Below are positions 53,101-60,265 of a DNA stretch of 64,000 bases, in pieces. Within the stretch, counting starts at the first letter, position 1. Every line of letters starts with the position of its first letter. The stretch spans positions 85,388-149,387 of the forward strand of contig JAUVXV010000008.1 in NCBI GenBank assembly GCA_030603365.1, in the 5' to 3' direction. This stretch comes from Candidatus Heimdallarchaeota archaeon. Its GTDB lineage: Archaea > Asgardarchaeota > Heimdallarchaeia > Heimdallarchaeales > Heimdallarchaeaceae. Both the position numbers and the translations under genes were made by a program. The notes under the pieces were generated by a model, which had not been told where the DNA came from, did no database searches, and saw only the letters and a list, made by a program, of their open reading frames with translations.

Positions 53101-53441
53101 AAGGTGAATCCAGTGCCACCACCTGCCTGTTGAATTAGAGCTGAGAGTTTTACTGCTTCGAAAATAGATGTCATGTTATCTTCTACTGGTAAAACAAAAC
53201 ATGCTGACAACATTCCTAAAGATGTTCCTGCATTCATCAAAGTGGGAGAATTTGGTAAAAATCTAAGAGATGTCATTAGTTCATGAAATTCTTTTTGCTC
53301 TTCTTCGGAGTTGCCAATGAAATTCGCTACTCTCCAAAACATTTCATCGATTGTTTCAATGAGTTTATTATTTTCATCTCTTCGAAGATATCTTTTTTCC
53401 AAGACTGTTTGAGCATTTTTTGATAGTTCTATTGATGTCAC
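50181..53441 (-). CDS. nrdJ: adenosylcobalamin-dependent (class II) ribonucleotide reductase with intein
   Basis: Makes deoxyribonucleotides using vitamin B12. The precursor has 1,086 residues; removing the 366-residue intein leaves 720. Host motifs: RFLPNSPTLMNAG (60-72), LSACFVLPVEDNM (78-90) with the first redox Cys, QQAGGGTGFTFTKLRP, NTVKQGGKRRGANMGIL, then after the intein CGETPLLSFESCNLGSINL (core CGETPLLSFESCN), TTIAPTGTISLIAGCSSGIEP (core APTGTISLIAG) and a C-terminal zinc-ribbon-like CPDCGGLLEF with CKSCGYSKCD (redox Cys pair). There is no N-terminal ATP-cone. Start is GTG at 53441, preceded by AAGGGG. Catalytic and metal residues appear intact. Confidence 0.95.
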   Translation of the reverse strand: MTSIELSKNAQTVLEKRYLRRDENNKLIETIDEMFWRVANFIGNSEEEQKEFHELMTSLRFLPNSPTLMNAGTSLGMLSACFVLPVEDNMTSIFEAVKLSALIQQAGGGTGFTFTKLRPKNDVVKTTGGIASGPLSFMEVFNAATNTVKQGGKRRGANMGILRIDHPDIMEFITCKEDQTKLTNFNISVAATEQFMKAVEKNEDYDLINPRTNKATAKLNAKEVFNKIVEMAWKNGEPGIIFIDRINKDNPTPEIGEIESTNPCLTGDTWVTTQDGPRMICDIIGHQVKLLLDGEFHDSDIRGFFFTGNKHIFEITTKSGYSIKATGNHLVKVLKSISRKTTKTNWKRVDELTKEDKIVLSNNRETIWTGGEGTLEEGYVLGLLVGDGTFAEGNAVISVWGDNEGSQNIRSVVEDFAFNLPHRSDFKGFRPQSRRNEYRLKLVAFTSLASKYGMYQGHKEVTPLIETTSFGFHIGFIRGLFDADGSVQGSLEKGISVRLSQSNLKTLQAIQRMLHRVGIVSTIYINRRKSQMKELPDGKGSLKKYRIKSQHELVISKDNIQVFAEVIGFTDIIKQTSLEEKLSSYSRPFYRERFVQSIKNIVYVKQDSVYDIQIPGKNAFSANGIYIHNCGETPLLSFESCNLGSINLSKHILENKLDWDLLEDTIRKGIIFLDNVIDKNQYILDDIEDITKANRKIGLGIMGFADLLVKLNIPYNSKEGLKTASEIMDFIQKTARDESVKLGKERGNFPNFEKSIFKSKYEAMRNATVTTIAPTGTISLIAGCSSGIEPYYAIAFTRNVLGGKKLFDVNTIFEQKLKDMELYSEDLIEKVSSTNSIQELDEIPEELRSVFVTSHDISPESHIDMQAVFQKYIDNATSKTINFPNSATREDIAKAYLLAFQKGCKGVTVYRDGSRKYQVLTTKKQEKAEQPTTTAVVEKVEPRERPEITIGRTHKIRSGCGNLYVTVNRDETGVCEVFVQVGKSGGCITSQSEAVGRLISLSLRSGVKLESVANHLAGIRCPSPNFYQGKTILSCADGIAHVLEEYIDGEEIIRFNGSVACPDCGGLLEFSEGCFTCKSCGYSKCD
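51555..52652 (-). other. intein in NrdJ with LAGLIDADG homing-endonuclease motifs
   Basis: 366 residues (264-629 of the precursor) inserted between TNP and CGET, exactly in the conserved TNPCGE active-site loop. It begins with Cys (CLTGDTWV), has the block B-type TGNHLVKV (63-70 of the intein), two dodecapeptide endonuclease motifs, VLGLLVGDGTF (117-127) and IGFIRGLFDADGSV (211-224), and ends SANGIYIHN followed by extein Cys. The terminal His-Asn and Cys+1 are those required for standard splicing, so it appears active for splicing, and the endonuclease acids (Asp in GDG and DADG) are kept. Confidence 0.95.
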
Positions 53442-53769
53442 ATTAACCCCTTATTTTATTATCTCTAAATTGATTATTAAACCCCTTGAGTTTCCTCAAA
53501 TTTGCTACGTGATCAATTTATAGAATCAATCCATAGACCATTACATTACCAAAAACTAAAAGATATTTAAGCCTTTACAACTTCAATAAGAACACCTCTA
53601 AAGCATTGTAATCAATTTGAATTACCGACAAAAATATTTAGAAAAAGCACATATGATTTTAAAGCTATTAAAAACAAACAAGGTCAGAAATCTTGCCTTA
53701 CACAAAAACACTACACTAGAAAGAATACCATAAACTTTAATTTATACAAGTTCACATTTATTCCATACA
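53442..53769. promoter_or_regulatory. 328-base intergenic region between nrdJ and the pilus locus
   Basis: Divergent promoters are expected here. On the nrdJ side, ATTAACCCCTT (53442-53452) and ATTAAACCCCTT (53476-53487) form a near-direct repeat 34 bases apart; the first includes the nrdJ ribosome binding site. TTGAG-TTTC-CTCAA (53486-53499) is a small inverted repeat overlapping the second copy. On the other side a TATA box serves the pilin gene (listed separately). The middle (about 53500-53735) is AT-rich without open frames or RNA-like features that I can support. Confidence 0.4.
53740..53748 (+). promoter_or_regulatory. TATA box of the pilin-like gene
   Basis: ATTTATACA centred about 26 bases before the ATG at 53770, predicting a leaderless transcript for the first gene of the pilus cluster. 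Confidence 0.6.
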
Positions 53770-54627
53770 ATGAAAATTAAGATGAATCGACGTGCACTTT
53801 CACCAGTGGTTGCAGTAGTACTAATGTTTGCACTAATAACGGCTGCAATTGGTATTTCTTTAGTTTATATGATGCCAAGCATCACTAAATTCAAAGATAA
53901 AAGCTACAATAATAGCAACAATTTATATTTCACAGCTCTCGATTCAACACTGCAAAATTTAGTTATAGGTTCAGCACCAAGTAGCAGTCAATTCTTATTT
54001 GTTCAAGAAGAGGGAAGCTTTCAACTGGATACAAGCTGGAATTTTGTTTTCTTACTGAAAGATATTGTGGGAGTACAAACGAGTCTATTGTTTAGAGATA
54101 ATGTCTCGCGTATAACCCATAGAAGTGTAGCTACAGCAGATTATGAAATCGGAGAACACAGATACATAGTTGGACCACAAGATCAAGATTACCTTTTCCT
54201 AAATGGGAGTAATACATTATACAACGATATTGCTGTATTGAATAGTTCAAGAGCTATCTATGAATCAAGTTTCTTGGAGCTAGCACTTTATTACAGATAC
54301 TCTCTGAATACAGAGTACGTTACGTTTTCCACAGAAGAAATATATTATCTTGATATTATTCATATAAACTTTGTATTAGAAGATTCTACTTTGGTAAGCA
54401 ATACTCAGAAGTATATAAATATACAACTAACATATGAAGGAACAGAGAAGATTAGCCTTGGAACAATTGAATACAATGATGATTTACAAGGTGAAGTGAT
54501 TCTCTTAAACCAATACAATTATCGTTTATACGAGTATCCTATCTACTTTCCAGCAAATCCTAGTTATTTATCTCATTCAATTGTAGCTAACCTTATTAAC
54601 ATAGTAGTAAGTGTATCATTAAGTTGA
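53770..54627 (+). CDS. archaeal type IV pilin-like protein
   Basis: 285 residues. The N-terminus reads MNRRALSPVVAVVLMFALITAA (core RRALSPVVAVVLMFALI, about 6-22): a positive charge, then the S-P-V-V-A hydrophobic helix that is typical of archaeal type IV pilins and archaellin-like proteins cut by prepilin peptidase. After the helix the protein is beta-rich, polar and Ser/Asn/Tyr-rich, like an exposed pilin head. 285 residues is longer than most pilins, so it could be a major adhesin-like pilin or a minor tip protein. An alternative start at the Met four residues later is possible. The next gene begins 11 bases downstream. Confidence 0.85.
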   Translation: MKIKMNRRALSPVVAVVLMFALITAAIGISLVYMMPSITKFKDKSYNNSNNLYFTALDSTLQNLVIGSAPSSSQFLFVQEEGSFQLDTSWNFVFLLKDIVGVQTSLLFRDNVSRITHRSVATADYEIGEHRYIVGPQDQDYLFLNGSNTLYNDIAVLNSSRAIYESSFLELALYYRYSLNTEYVTFSTEEIYYLDIIHINFVLEDSTLVSNTQKYINIQLTYEGTEKISLGTIEYNDDLQGEVILLNQYNYRLYEYPIYFPANPSYLSHSIVANLINIVVSVSLS

Positions 54628-54638
54628 GGAAATGAAGA

Positions 54639-55106
54639 ATGCCTAGCGAATATATTATGTATTTATCTATACTTCTTGTAGGTTCTCTTGCAATTGCAGG
54701 AATATCAGTGACAATGTTAGCTATTGATAATTCCATGGAAGAGCGTTCGATAGAAACGAGCTTTGAGAGTATTCTTCAAAATTTTGCTGAAATAATACAT
54801 GATCTGAAAGCAGCTGGAGAACAAATGGTTCTAGAAGGCGCAACGAGCATACAATTAACGTTTATACTAGGAGAGCTTCCTCAAGAAATTCAACAATCTG
54901 AGTATCAAATAGAAGTTAGTTCAACTGAAGTTTCTTACACACTGAAAGCCTTTGTTTTGGATAATGAAGAAATCAGTACAATAGTTTCTTTATTCATAGA
55001 TCCAGCTGATATATCGATCTCCGGTAGTATTGTTAGTACAGGTTCAGCACCAAGTATTGTCTATTTCTATAACGGAGTTTCTAGTAGTATTATTTTACAA
55101 GCTTGA
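54639..55106 (+). CDS. FlaG/pilin-like membrane protein, unknown
   Basis: 155 residues with one N-terminal hydrophobic helix (about 6-27: YLSILLVGSLAIAGISVTML) and no basic signal, followed by a helix and a beta-rich domain. The layout (short N-terminus, one helix, beta-sandwich) resembles archaellum accessory proteins FlaF/FlaG and pseudopilins, but no diagnostic motif is seen. GAGGAAATGAAGA precedes the start with GAGGA at ribosome-binding distance. It lies between the pilin-like gene and the assembly ATPase gene on the same strand, so a structural or anchoring role in the pilus is inferred. Confidence 0.6.
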   Translation: MPSEYIMYLSILLVGSLAIAGISVTMLAIDNSMEERSIETSFESILQNFAEIIHDLKAAGEQMVLEGATSIQLTFILGELPQEIQQSEYQIEVSSTEVSYTLKAFVLDNEEISTIVSLFIDPADISISGSIVSTGSAPSIVYFYNGVSSSIILQA

Positions 55107-55184
55107 GAAATACACCAGTTTTTATGTGACAAATTAATAGATTTTTTAACCTTTTTTTGAAAATAGAGCTAATATGAAAACAAT

Positions 55185-55194
55185 CTTTAAAAAG
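55185..55194 (+). promoter_or_regulatory. TATA-like box of the pilus ATPase gene
   Basis: CTTTAAAAAG about 26 bases before the ATG at 55216; a separate, leaderless promoter for the ATPase is therefore likely in addition to read-through from the pilin genes. Confidence 0.45.
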
Positions 55195-55215
55195 TGTAGT
55201 ACATAATGATTATTC

Positions 55216-56751
55216 ATGCAAGAAGATAGTAGCGATGCTTTTGTTGATACGTCTGCAGTTCCCATTCTTGAAGAAACTTATCCAGTCAGTCCTCCCTTCT
55301 CTTACGTTCTCATTCAGACTGACCCTACTACCAAGCGTACAATGTATATGGTAGTGGAAATTCCACTGGATTCTAAGGAAACTGCTATTTATAATAAAAT
55401 CTTTTCAATTATGGTGGATGAATTGGATGTTGATTTTACAGTCCTTAAATCAACAGAGAAAGCTGAAGAGTTTCTAAAAAAGAAAATAGTTGATATTATC
55501 AAACGTTATAGAATCTCGCTCAACGAATCTCAATTTGAGAAAATAATGTATTATTTAACAAGAGATCTGATAGGATACGGTAAAATTCAACCATTTATGT
55601 TAGATCCAAACATTGAAGATATTTCATGTGATGGTACTGGCATTCCTATTTATGTATGGCATAGGAAATATGAATCCATTGCAACAAACATATCCTTAGA
55701 TACTAACGAAGAATTAGACAGTTTCATTATAAAATTGGCTCAAAGAGCTAATCGTCATATAAGTATTGCCAATCCTTTGCTTGATGCATCTTTGCCTGAT
55801 GGTAGCAGAATACAACTGACATATGGAAAAGAAGTTACTCAGAGAGGTTCTACTTTTACTGCAAGAAAATTCAAAGCAGATCCATTTACAATCACAGATT
55901 TGATTCTTTACAATACTATCGATTTAGATATTGCGGCTTATTACTGGTTTTCGATGGAACACAACGTAAGTACTTTAATTGCAGGAGGTACTGCAGCTGG
56001 TAAAACAACTCTACTTAACACAATAGCTATGATGATTAAACCAGACATGAAAGTAATTACAATCGAAGACACAGCAGAACTGAATCTAGCTCATGAAAAC
56101 TGGATTCCAAGTGTTGTTCGTTCTGGTTTTGGAGAAACCACTGAGTCAGGTTATAGAAGAGGGCAAATCTCTATGTATGAATTGCTAAGAGCAGCGATGA
56201 GACAAAGACCTGATTATATTATAGTGGGAGAAATCAGAGGTGAAGAAGCATACGCCATGTTCCAAGCAATGAGTACAGGACATAGGGGATTAGGAACTAT
56301 CCACGGTGATTCTGTAGAAGGAGTGATTCACAGACTTGAAAGTAAACCAATGAATATCCCACGTTCAATGATGAAATCTCTAGATCTCATCCATGTTATT
56401 CGTAAAGTGAGGCTTCAATCCAAGTTTGCTCGTAGGACACAATCTGTCACAGAATTGATTGGTTTGGATCCCGTTACTGAAGAGATTCTGACTAACAAAC
56501 TGTTCCAATGGAATCCACGTGATGACACATACATCTTCTTTGGTAGAAGTTATGTGATGGAGAAGGTAATGGAAAGCACTGGAATGGAAGAACAAGAGAT
56601 ATTCGATGAACTGGAAAGAAGAAAAACTATCCTCAGATGGATGGTAAAGAAGAGAATAAGATACTTCGAAGATGTTGCTTCCGTAATTCAGGAATACAAT
56701 TCTGATCCAGATAGATCTCTTGAAAAAGCAAGAAAGGGTCTTAAAGCATAA
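55216..56751 (+). CDS. type IV pilus/archaellum assembly ATPase (GspE/FlaI-like)
   Basis: 511 residues. The N-terminal domain (about 1-190) precedes the ATPase core: the arginine-finger region ANPLLDASLPDGSRIQLTYG (core LLDASLPDGSR, about 193-203), Walker A AGGTAAGKTTLL (about 256-267), the Asp box VITIEDTAEL (about 282-291), Walker B PDYIIVGEIRGEEAY (about 336-350) and the His box GHRGLGTIHGDS (about 357-368). The TGHxG-x-x-TIH sequence is typical of archaeal FlaI/PilB-like secretion ATPases. It powers assembly of the pilus made of the neighbouring pilins through the T2SSF proteins encoded on the opposite strand at 60266-62082. Confidence 0.92.
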   Translation: MQEDSSDAFVDTSAVPILEETYPVSPPFSYVLIQTDPTTKRTMYMVVEIPLDSKETAIYNKIFSIMVDELDVDFTVLKSTEKAEEFLKKKIVDIIKRYRISLNESQFEKIMYYLTRDLIGYGKIQPFMLDPNIEDISCDGTGIPIYVWHRKYESIATNISLDTNEELDSFIIKLAQRANRHISIANPLLDASLPDGSRIQLTYGKEVTQRGSTFTARKFKADPFTITDLILYNTIDLDIAAYYWFSMEHNVSTLIAGGTAAGKTTLLNTIAMMIKPDMKVITIEDTAELNLAHENWIPSVVRSGFGETTESGYRRGQISMYELLRAAMRQRPDYIIVGEIRGEEAYAMFQAMSTGHRGLGTIHGDSVEGVIHRLESKPMNIPRSMMKSLDLIHVIRKVRLQSKFARRTQSVTELIGLDPVTEEILTNKLFQWNPRDDTYIFFGRSYVMEKVMESTGMEEQEIFDELERRKTILRWMVKKRIRYFEDVASVIQEYNSDPDRSLEKARKGLKA

Positions 56752-56799
56752 AAGCTTTAATTCTCCATTTAATTTCTTTATTTTCATTAAATAATCGAA

Positions 56800-56808
56800 T
56801 TTATATAG
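56800..56808 (+). promoter_or_regulatory. TATA box of the Hsp20 gene
   Basis: TTTATATAG about 50 bases before the ATG at 56854, giving a leader of about 25 bases that holds GATGAGGA (56843-56850) as the ribosome binding site. Confidence 0.55.
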
Positions 56809-56853
56809 AATGATATCTGTTTTTTTAATAGCAATTTAATGAGATGAGGAATA

Positions 56854-57480
56854 ATGGATCCTGAAGATGACAATAAGAAAAAAAAGAAAAATTGGTCAGA
56901 TGATGACTTTAACCCATTTGATTTTTTTGAAGGATTTGAAGAATTTGATATGAATAAATTCATGGAGAATTTTGCACCTTACTTCAAAGGATCTTCTTTT
57001 GGGAAAATGATAGATGAAATGATCAAAAATTTGATGAAAAATCTTGAAGGTGGATTGGATTCTAAATCTATTGAAGATATGCTCAACAGTAATTTTGTTT
57101 ATGGTTTCAATATTGGAATGAATCCAGAAGGTAAGCCGAGTTTCAGACAGTTTGGTAATCTAAAACCTAAAGGTTATGGTGACCTAGAAGCATCTGATGT
57201 AAGAGAACCACTGATAGATGTGTTCAAAGAAGAGAATAATGTTAGAGTAATAGCAGAAGTTCCTGGAATTAACAAAGGTGATATCAAATTAACAGGATCA
57301 GATAGAACTTTGACAATAAAAGCTCACTCTCAATCAAGAAAGTACGAAAAATCAGTAAGTTTACCAGTACCTGTAGATATCACAACTGCCAAAGCCAAAT
57401 ACAAAAATGGTGTTCTTGAAGTAATTATAGACAGAAAACAGAAAAAATCTGAAGAGGACTATAAAATAGATGTAGATTAG
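56854..57480 (+). CDS. small heat-shock protein (Hsp20/alpha-crystallin)
   Basis: 208 residues. The C-terminal 95 residues form the alpha-crystallin domain: EPLIDVFKEENNVRVIAEVPGI (core NVRVIAEVPGI, about 130-140), GDIKLTGSDRTLTIKA, and YKNGVLEVIIDRKQ with the conserved NGVLEV (about 190-195). The first 110 residues are an unusually long, acidic, Phe-, Met- and Asn-rich extension (for example FNPFDFFEGFEEFD), starting with a Lys-run, and no I-x-I tail motif is visible at the C-terminus. The chaperone role is inferred from the domain. It separates the two strands of the pilus locus. Confidence 0.88.
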   Translation: MDPEDDNKKKKKNWSDDDFNPFDFFEGFEEFDMNKFMENFAPYFKGSSFGKMIDEMIKNLMKNLEGGLDSKSIEDMLNSNFVYGFNIGMNPEGKPSFRQFGNLKPKGYGDLEASDVREPLIDVFKEENNVRVIAEVPGINKGDIKLTGSDRTLTIKAHSQSRKYEKSVSLPVPVDITTAKAKYKNGVLEVIIDRKQKKSEEDYKIDVD

Positions 57481-57501
57481 TAAAATCAACTTCTTTCTCT
57501 T

Positions 57502-58182
57502 TTAAGGTATTTCTAAAGTTAGAATTACATTATGTGGCAGAACAGCTGTTATTGTATAACCAGTTTCTAAATCTGCTAAGTAACTGCCATCACCCATATT
57601 TAGAACAGAAACGCTAGGAGAAGTTGTTACATCAGCATTGTCAATCAGAGAAGTGATTCCAGAACTTAACTTGTAAAGATAGATGTAATTTTGATTACCT
57701 GCAACACCTGAATATTCCAGATAATATGATGTATTTATGTAAATAACTGCATCATAAACAATATCAAGGCTGTTTATATGAACAATGAATTCAGCTTCGA
57801 AATGAATAAGGACAGGATTGATAGTGGTACTGCTATTCGCAATTATCAAGTTTAGGGAATCATATGATATATTCGAAGGTAAATTATGATTATCAAGGTA
57901 TGAATCTATCACACTGATACCTTCGTCCAACAAATCAAGTATTTCGTTTCGGGTTGCACCATTTGAGAATTGAGAAATTGCCATTTCAGAGAGTTCTTCA
58001 ATTGAGGACAGACTATTATCAACATAGTTTAGCAGTTGCTTGTGGTTAGGTGATAGATCAATATATGGACTTTGAGTTATCTGGTATACAGTTGAAGAGA
58101 GAATAATCAGATAGATCAGGATAGTAATGGCTAGAAGAAGGAAAACTTGTCCTTTCTTATTTTTTGAAAGTTTGTTTTTCAT
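57502..58182 (-). CDS. pilin-like protein (KKGQVF type), third of three
   Basis: 226 residues from the ATG at 58182; this start is chosen because GGATGA (the stop of the preceding gene) stands at ribosome-binding distance before it, as GGTGA does in the sister gene. An in-frame ATG at 58191 overlapping the upstream stop (ATGA) is possible too. The N-terminus MKNKLSKNKKGQVFLLLAI begins a basic segment followed by a single helix, the class III (prepilin-like) pattern with KKGQ just before the hydrophobic stretch. The rest is beta-rich with Asn-x-Ser/Thr sites. No family known. Last gene of the minus-strand pilus operon. Confidence 0.65.
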   Translation of the reverse strand: MKNKLSKNKKGQVFLLLAITILIYLIILSSTVYQITQSPYIDLSPNHKQLLNYVDNSLSSIEELSEMAISQFSNGATRNEILDLLDEGISVIDSYLDNHNLPSNISYDSLNLIIANSSTTINPVLIHFEAEFIVHINSLDIVYDAVIYINTSYYLEYSGVAGNQNYIYLYKLSSGITSLIDNADVTTSPSVSVLNMGDGSYLADLETGYTITAVLPHNVILTLEIP

Positions 58183-58187
58183 TTTTA

Positions 58188-58652
58188 TCATCCTTTTAAC
58201 CACACCTGTAGATGTATTGTATAGGGTGCATACTCACCATATACTTCTGTTATCAAATAATCAATACTAACTACAGTATCACCTAGAGTAAGGTATTCAT
58301 TAATCCAACTGCCTGTAACTATCAAACTAGTTAGAAAATCTTCATAATTTAACTTGAATTCACCATGATCGGGTAAAGCCCCGTAAATAGCTTGTGTAAT
58401 GATATTCCTGTAATAGATTACATCAGCACTTAAACCATTATCTATGGAATAAATGAATGCATCCAGATACCCATTTTTATCGAGAGCTTGAATAGAAGTA
58501 TATACTTCTTCATGGAAATTTGGTTCTATAGGTGGTTGTGTTGCTAGTTGTACTTCATATAAAGCAGTAACCATTATTATCATTACAGAAACAGCGATAA
58601 ATGCTTCAATGATGAACAGCTGACCTTTCTTTGATTTGCACAGTTTTTTCAT
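58188..58652 (-). CDS. pilin-like protein (KKGQLF type), second of three
   Basis: 154 residues from the ATG at 58652, preferred over an upstream in-frame start (58691) that would overlap the previous gene by 35 bases; the previous gene's stop is part of GGTGAT, which stands four bases before this ATG. The start MKKLCKSKKGQLFIIEAFIAV (core SKKGQLFIIEAF) is a basic segment plus hydrophobic helix with a Glu inside it, like pseudopilins. The remaining 110 residues are soluble. It resembles the following protein in its N-terminus (KKGQ[VL]F). Its role as a minor pilin is inferred. Confidence 0.68.
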   Translation of the reverse strand: MKKLCKSKKGQLFIIEAFIAVSVMIIMVTALYEVQLATQPPIEPNFHEEVYTSIQALDKNGYLDAFIYSIDNGLSADVIYYRNIITQAIYGALPDHGEFKLNYEDFLTSLIVTGSWINEYLTLGDTVVSIDYLITEVYGEYAPYTIHLQVWLKG

Positions 58653-58656
58653 TTTA

Positions 58657-59814
58657 TCACCAATACCAAATTTGACACTTAAGTAGTACATTTCTCATCA
58701 ATATTGTTCTTGTTTGCGAGATGAATGATGTTTGGTCTGCAAAAGAAGAATGAGCAAATATCATTCCATTTTCTTCATCTTGAAACATAGGTAATCCTAT
58801 GTACCCTGCGGTATATGTTGTGTCTGCTCTATCATGAACTACTAGAACAGCTAAACCACTTGCAGGTATAGGTATTCCTGTTCCTTCATAGATTGTTTCA
58901 GAATTCAAGGTAGTAGCTAACAAAGATTGTCTAAAATATGAGACACCTAAATCTGAAAATGGAAAAACTACTATTCCTGTTGCTTCATCACTTAAGGAAT
59001 CTCTTTCCACGTTTAAGTCGATTGCTGAAGTTTGTATAACTGAATTTTCATATGCAAAAGGATGTGAATCAAAATCGACAATTTCATATTCTAAACCTGC
59101 ACTCTCTTTAGCTAAACGAATTGTTGTATAATCTTGATAAATTTCTCCTACTTGAGCAAATGCAACTATTGTATAATGGTCAGTTTCATCAGCATTTATA
59201 ACAGCTTGAAACTTTATTTCACCAGAGAAATTTTGGGTTGTTGTGTAATTTGTTGCTACATTGTTGTTATCATCAATTGAAAGAACCCAAATATCTGCAT
59301 TTTCAATAGGAGTTAGAAGCTCTTTCACTACACCTTCAATTGTAATTGTACCAAAAGCAGCTGTGAAACTTTCTATTTCGATAGAAATTGGGGAGTAAAT
59401 ACTCACAGCAAAATCCCGTATTAAACCATAAGAAACCTTCACATCCAAATAATTTAGTGCCCAATAATCAGAAATGTCTGAAGTTAATCTGTTAATCTTA
59501 GTAAAATCAAGTTCAAGATTAGATCCCATCAAACCTAACTTGAAATCCAATAAAGCATCTGTACTAATAGTACCCCAATTTGTTGGATTTCCTTTGGAAT
59601 TAAAGATATTGCTATAAAGCTTGTTCAGTTCTTGTTCTTGAGAATATGTTTCCATCTGTACTAAAGAGGGGATAAGTAGATTTGAAAGAACGATTATAAC
59701 TTGACTAAAAGCTATCACAAAAATAAGCAAAGCTAGAGCAAAATCAACTCCTCTAATTTGAGCTTTTGTATTTCGTAATAGGGCTTTTAATCTCTTTTTC
59801 TGGTTATTTGTCAA
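58657..59814 (-). CDS. pilin-like surface protein, first of three
   Basis: 385 residues. A basic start (KKRLKALLRNTKAQIRG) leads to a long hydrophobic helix (about 22-48: VDFALALLIFVIAFSQVIIVL cut here to FALALLIFVIAFSQ), then a region with about 330 residues of beta-rich, Asn/Ser/Thr-rich sequence resembling extracellular domains; GTITIEGVVKELLTPIENADIWV suggests an Ig- or carboxypeptidase-regulatory-like beta domain. The basic-G-x-hydrophobic layout is prepilin-like. It is probably the largest minor pilin or adhesin of the operon. Only 18 bases separate it from the coiled-coil gene upstream. Confidence 0.62.
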   Translation of the reverse strand: MTNNQKKRLKALLRNTKAQIRGVDFALALLIFVIAFSQVIIVLSNLLIPSLVQMETYSQEQELNKLYSNIFNSKGNPTNWGTISTDALLDFKLGLMGSNLELDFTKINRLTSDISDYWALNYLDVKVSYGLIRDFAVSIYSPISIEIESFTAAFGTITIEGVVKELLTPIENADIWVLSIDDNNNVATNYTTTQNFSGEIKFQAVINADETDHYTIVAFAQVGEIYQDYTTIRLAKESAGLEYEIVDFDSHPFAYENSVIQTSAIDLNVERDSLSDEATGIVVFPFSDLGVSYFRQSLLATTLNSETIYEGTGIPIPASGLAVLVVHDRADTTYTAGYIGLPMFQDEENGMIFAHSSFADQTSFISQTRTILMRNVLLKCQIWYW

Positions 59815-59832
59815 TTTACTAATCTCCTTTGA

Positions 59833-60246
59833 TTAAGCATCATCACCTAAAATTCGCTCTTCAAGAAGAGATTTAATTTCAGCAAGAGTTGCTTCAAGTT
59901 CAACAAGTTGCATGCCTTTTTCGAGTAGATTGGAGGCTCGTTCTTGCATAGCTTCTGCTTTTTCAATTCTTTCAGAAACTAATTGTTCAACTTGTTCCTT
60001 CAATTGCATTAAATCTTCTTTAGTACTCATAGTGGTTTCTAATCTTTCAATTCGATCTTCAATAGGACCAAGATCTACTGATACTCCCCCTAATGAACCC
60101 TCAGAATCACCACCTGCTGAAGGAGATATTCCTTTATCAAGAGTACCCATGATTCGTACTAAATTGAAACTTACTTGATTTACAATCTTATGTAATTCTT
60201 CTACCTGTTCTTTGATATTCTTAACATCATCCTCAAGTTTTCCCAT
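59833..60246 (-). CDS. coiled-coil protein, possibly FlaC/D/E-like or pilus accessory
   Basis: 137 residues, no membrane helix. Two heptad-rich coiled-coil regions (about 2-35 and 60-130: EDRIERLETTMSTKEDLMQL and EDLMQLKEQVEQLVSER, partly cited) flank a Gly/Ser-rich linker (SAGGDSEGSLGGVS). Cytoplasmic coiled-coil proteins of this size next to FlaI/FlaJ are seen in archaella (FlaC/D/E), but there is no sequence hallmark here. It lies between the pilin-like and T2SSF genes in the operon. Confidence 0.6.
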   Translation of the reverse strand: MGKLEDDVKNIKEQVEELHKIVNQVSFNLVRIMGTLDKGISPSAGGDSEGSLGGVSVDLGPIEDRIERLETTMSTKEDLMQLKEQVEQLVSERIEKAEAMQERASNLLEKGMQLVELEATLAEIKSLLEERILGDDA

Positions 60247-60265
60247 TTACTCACCGTTATTAGTT

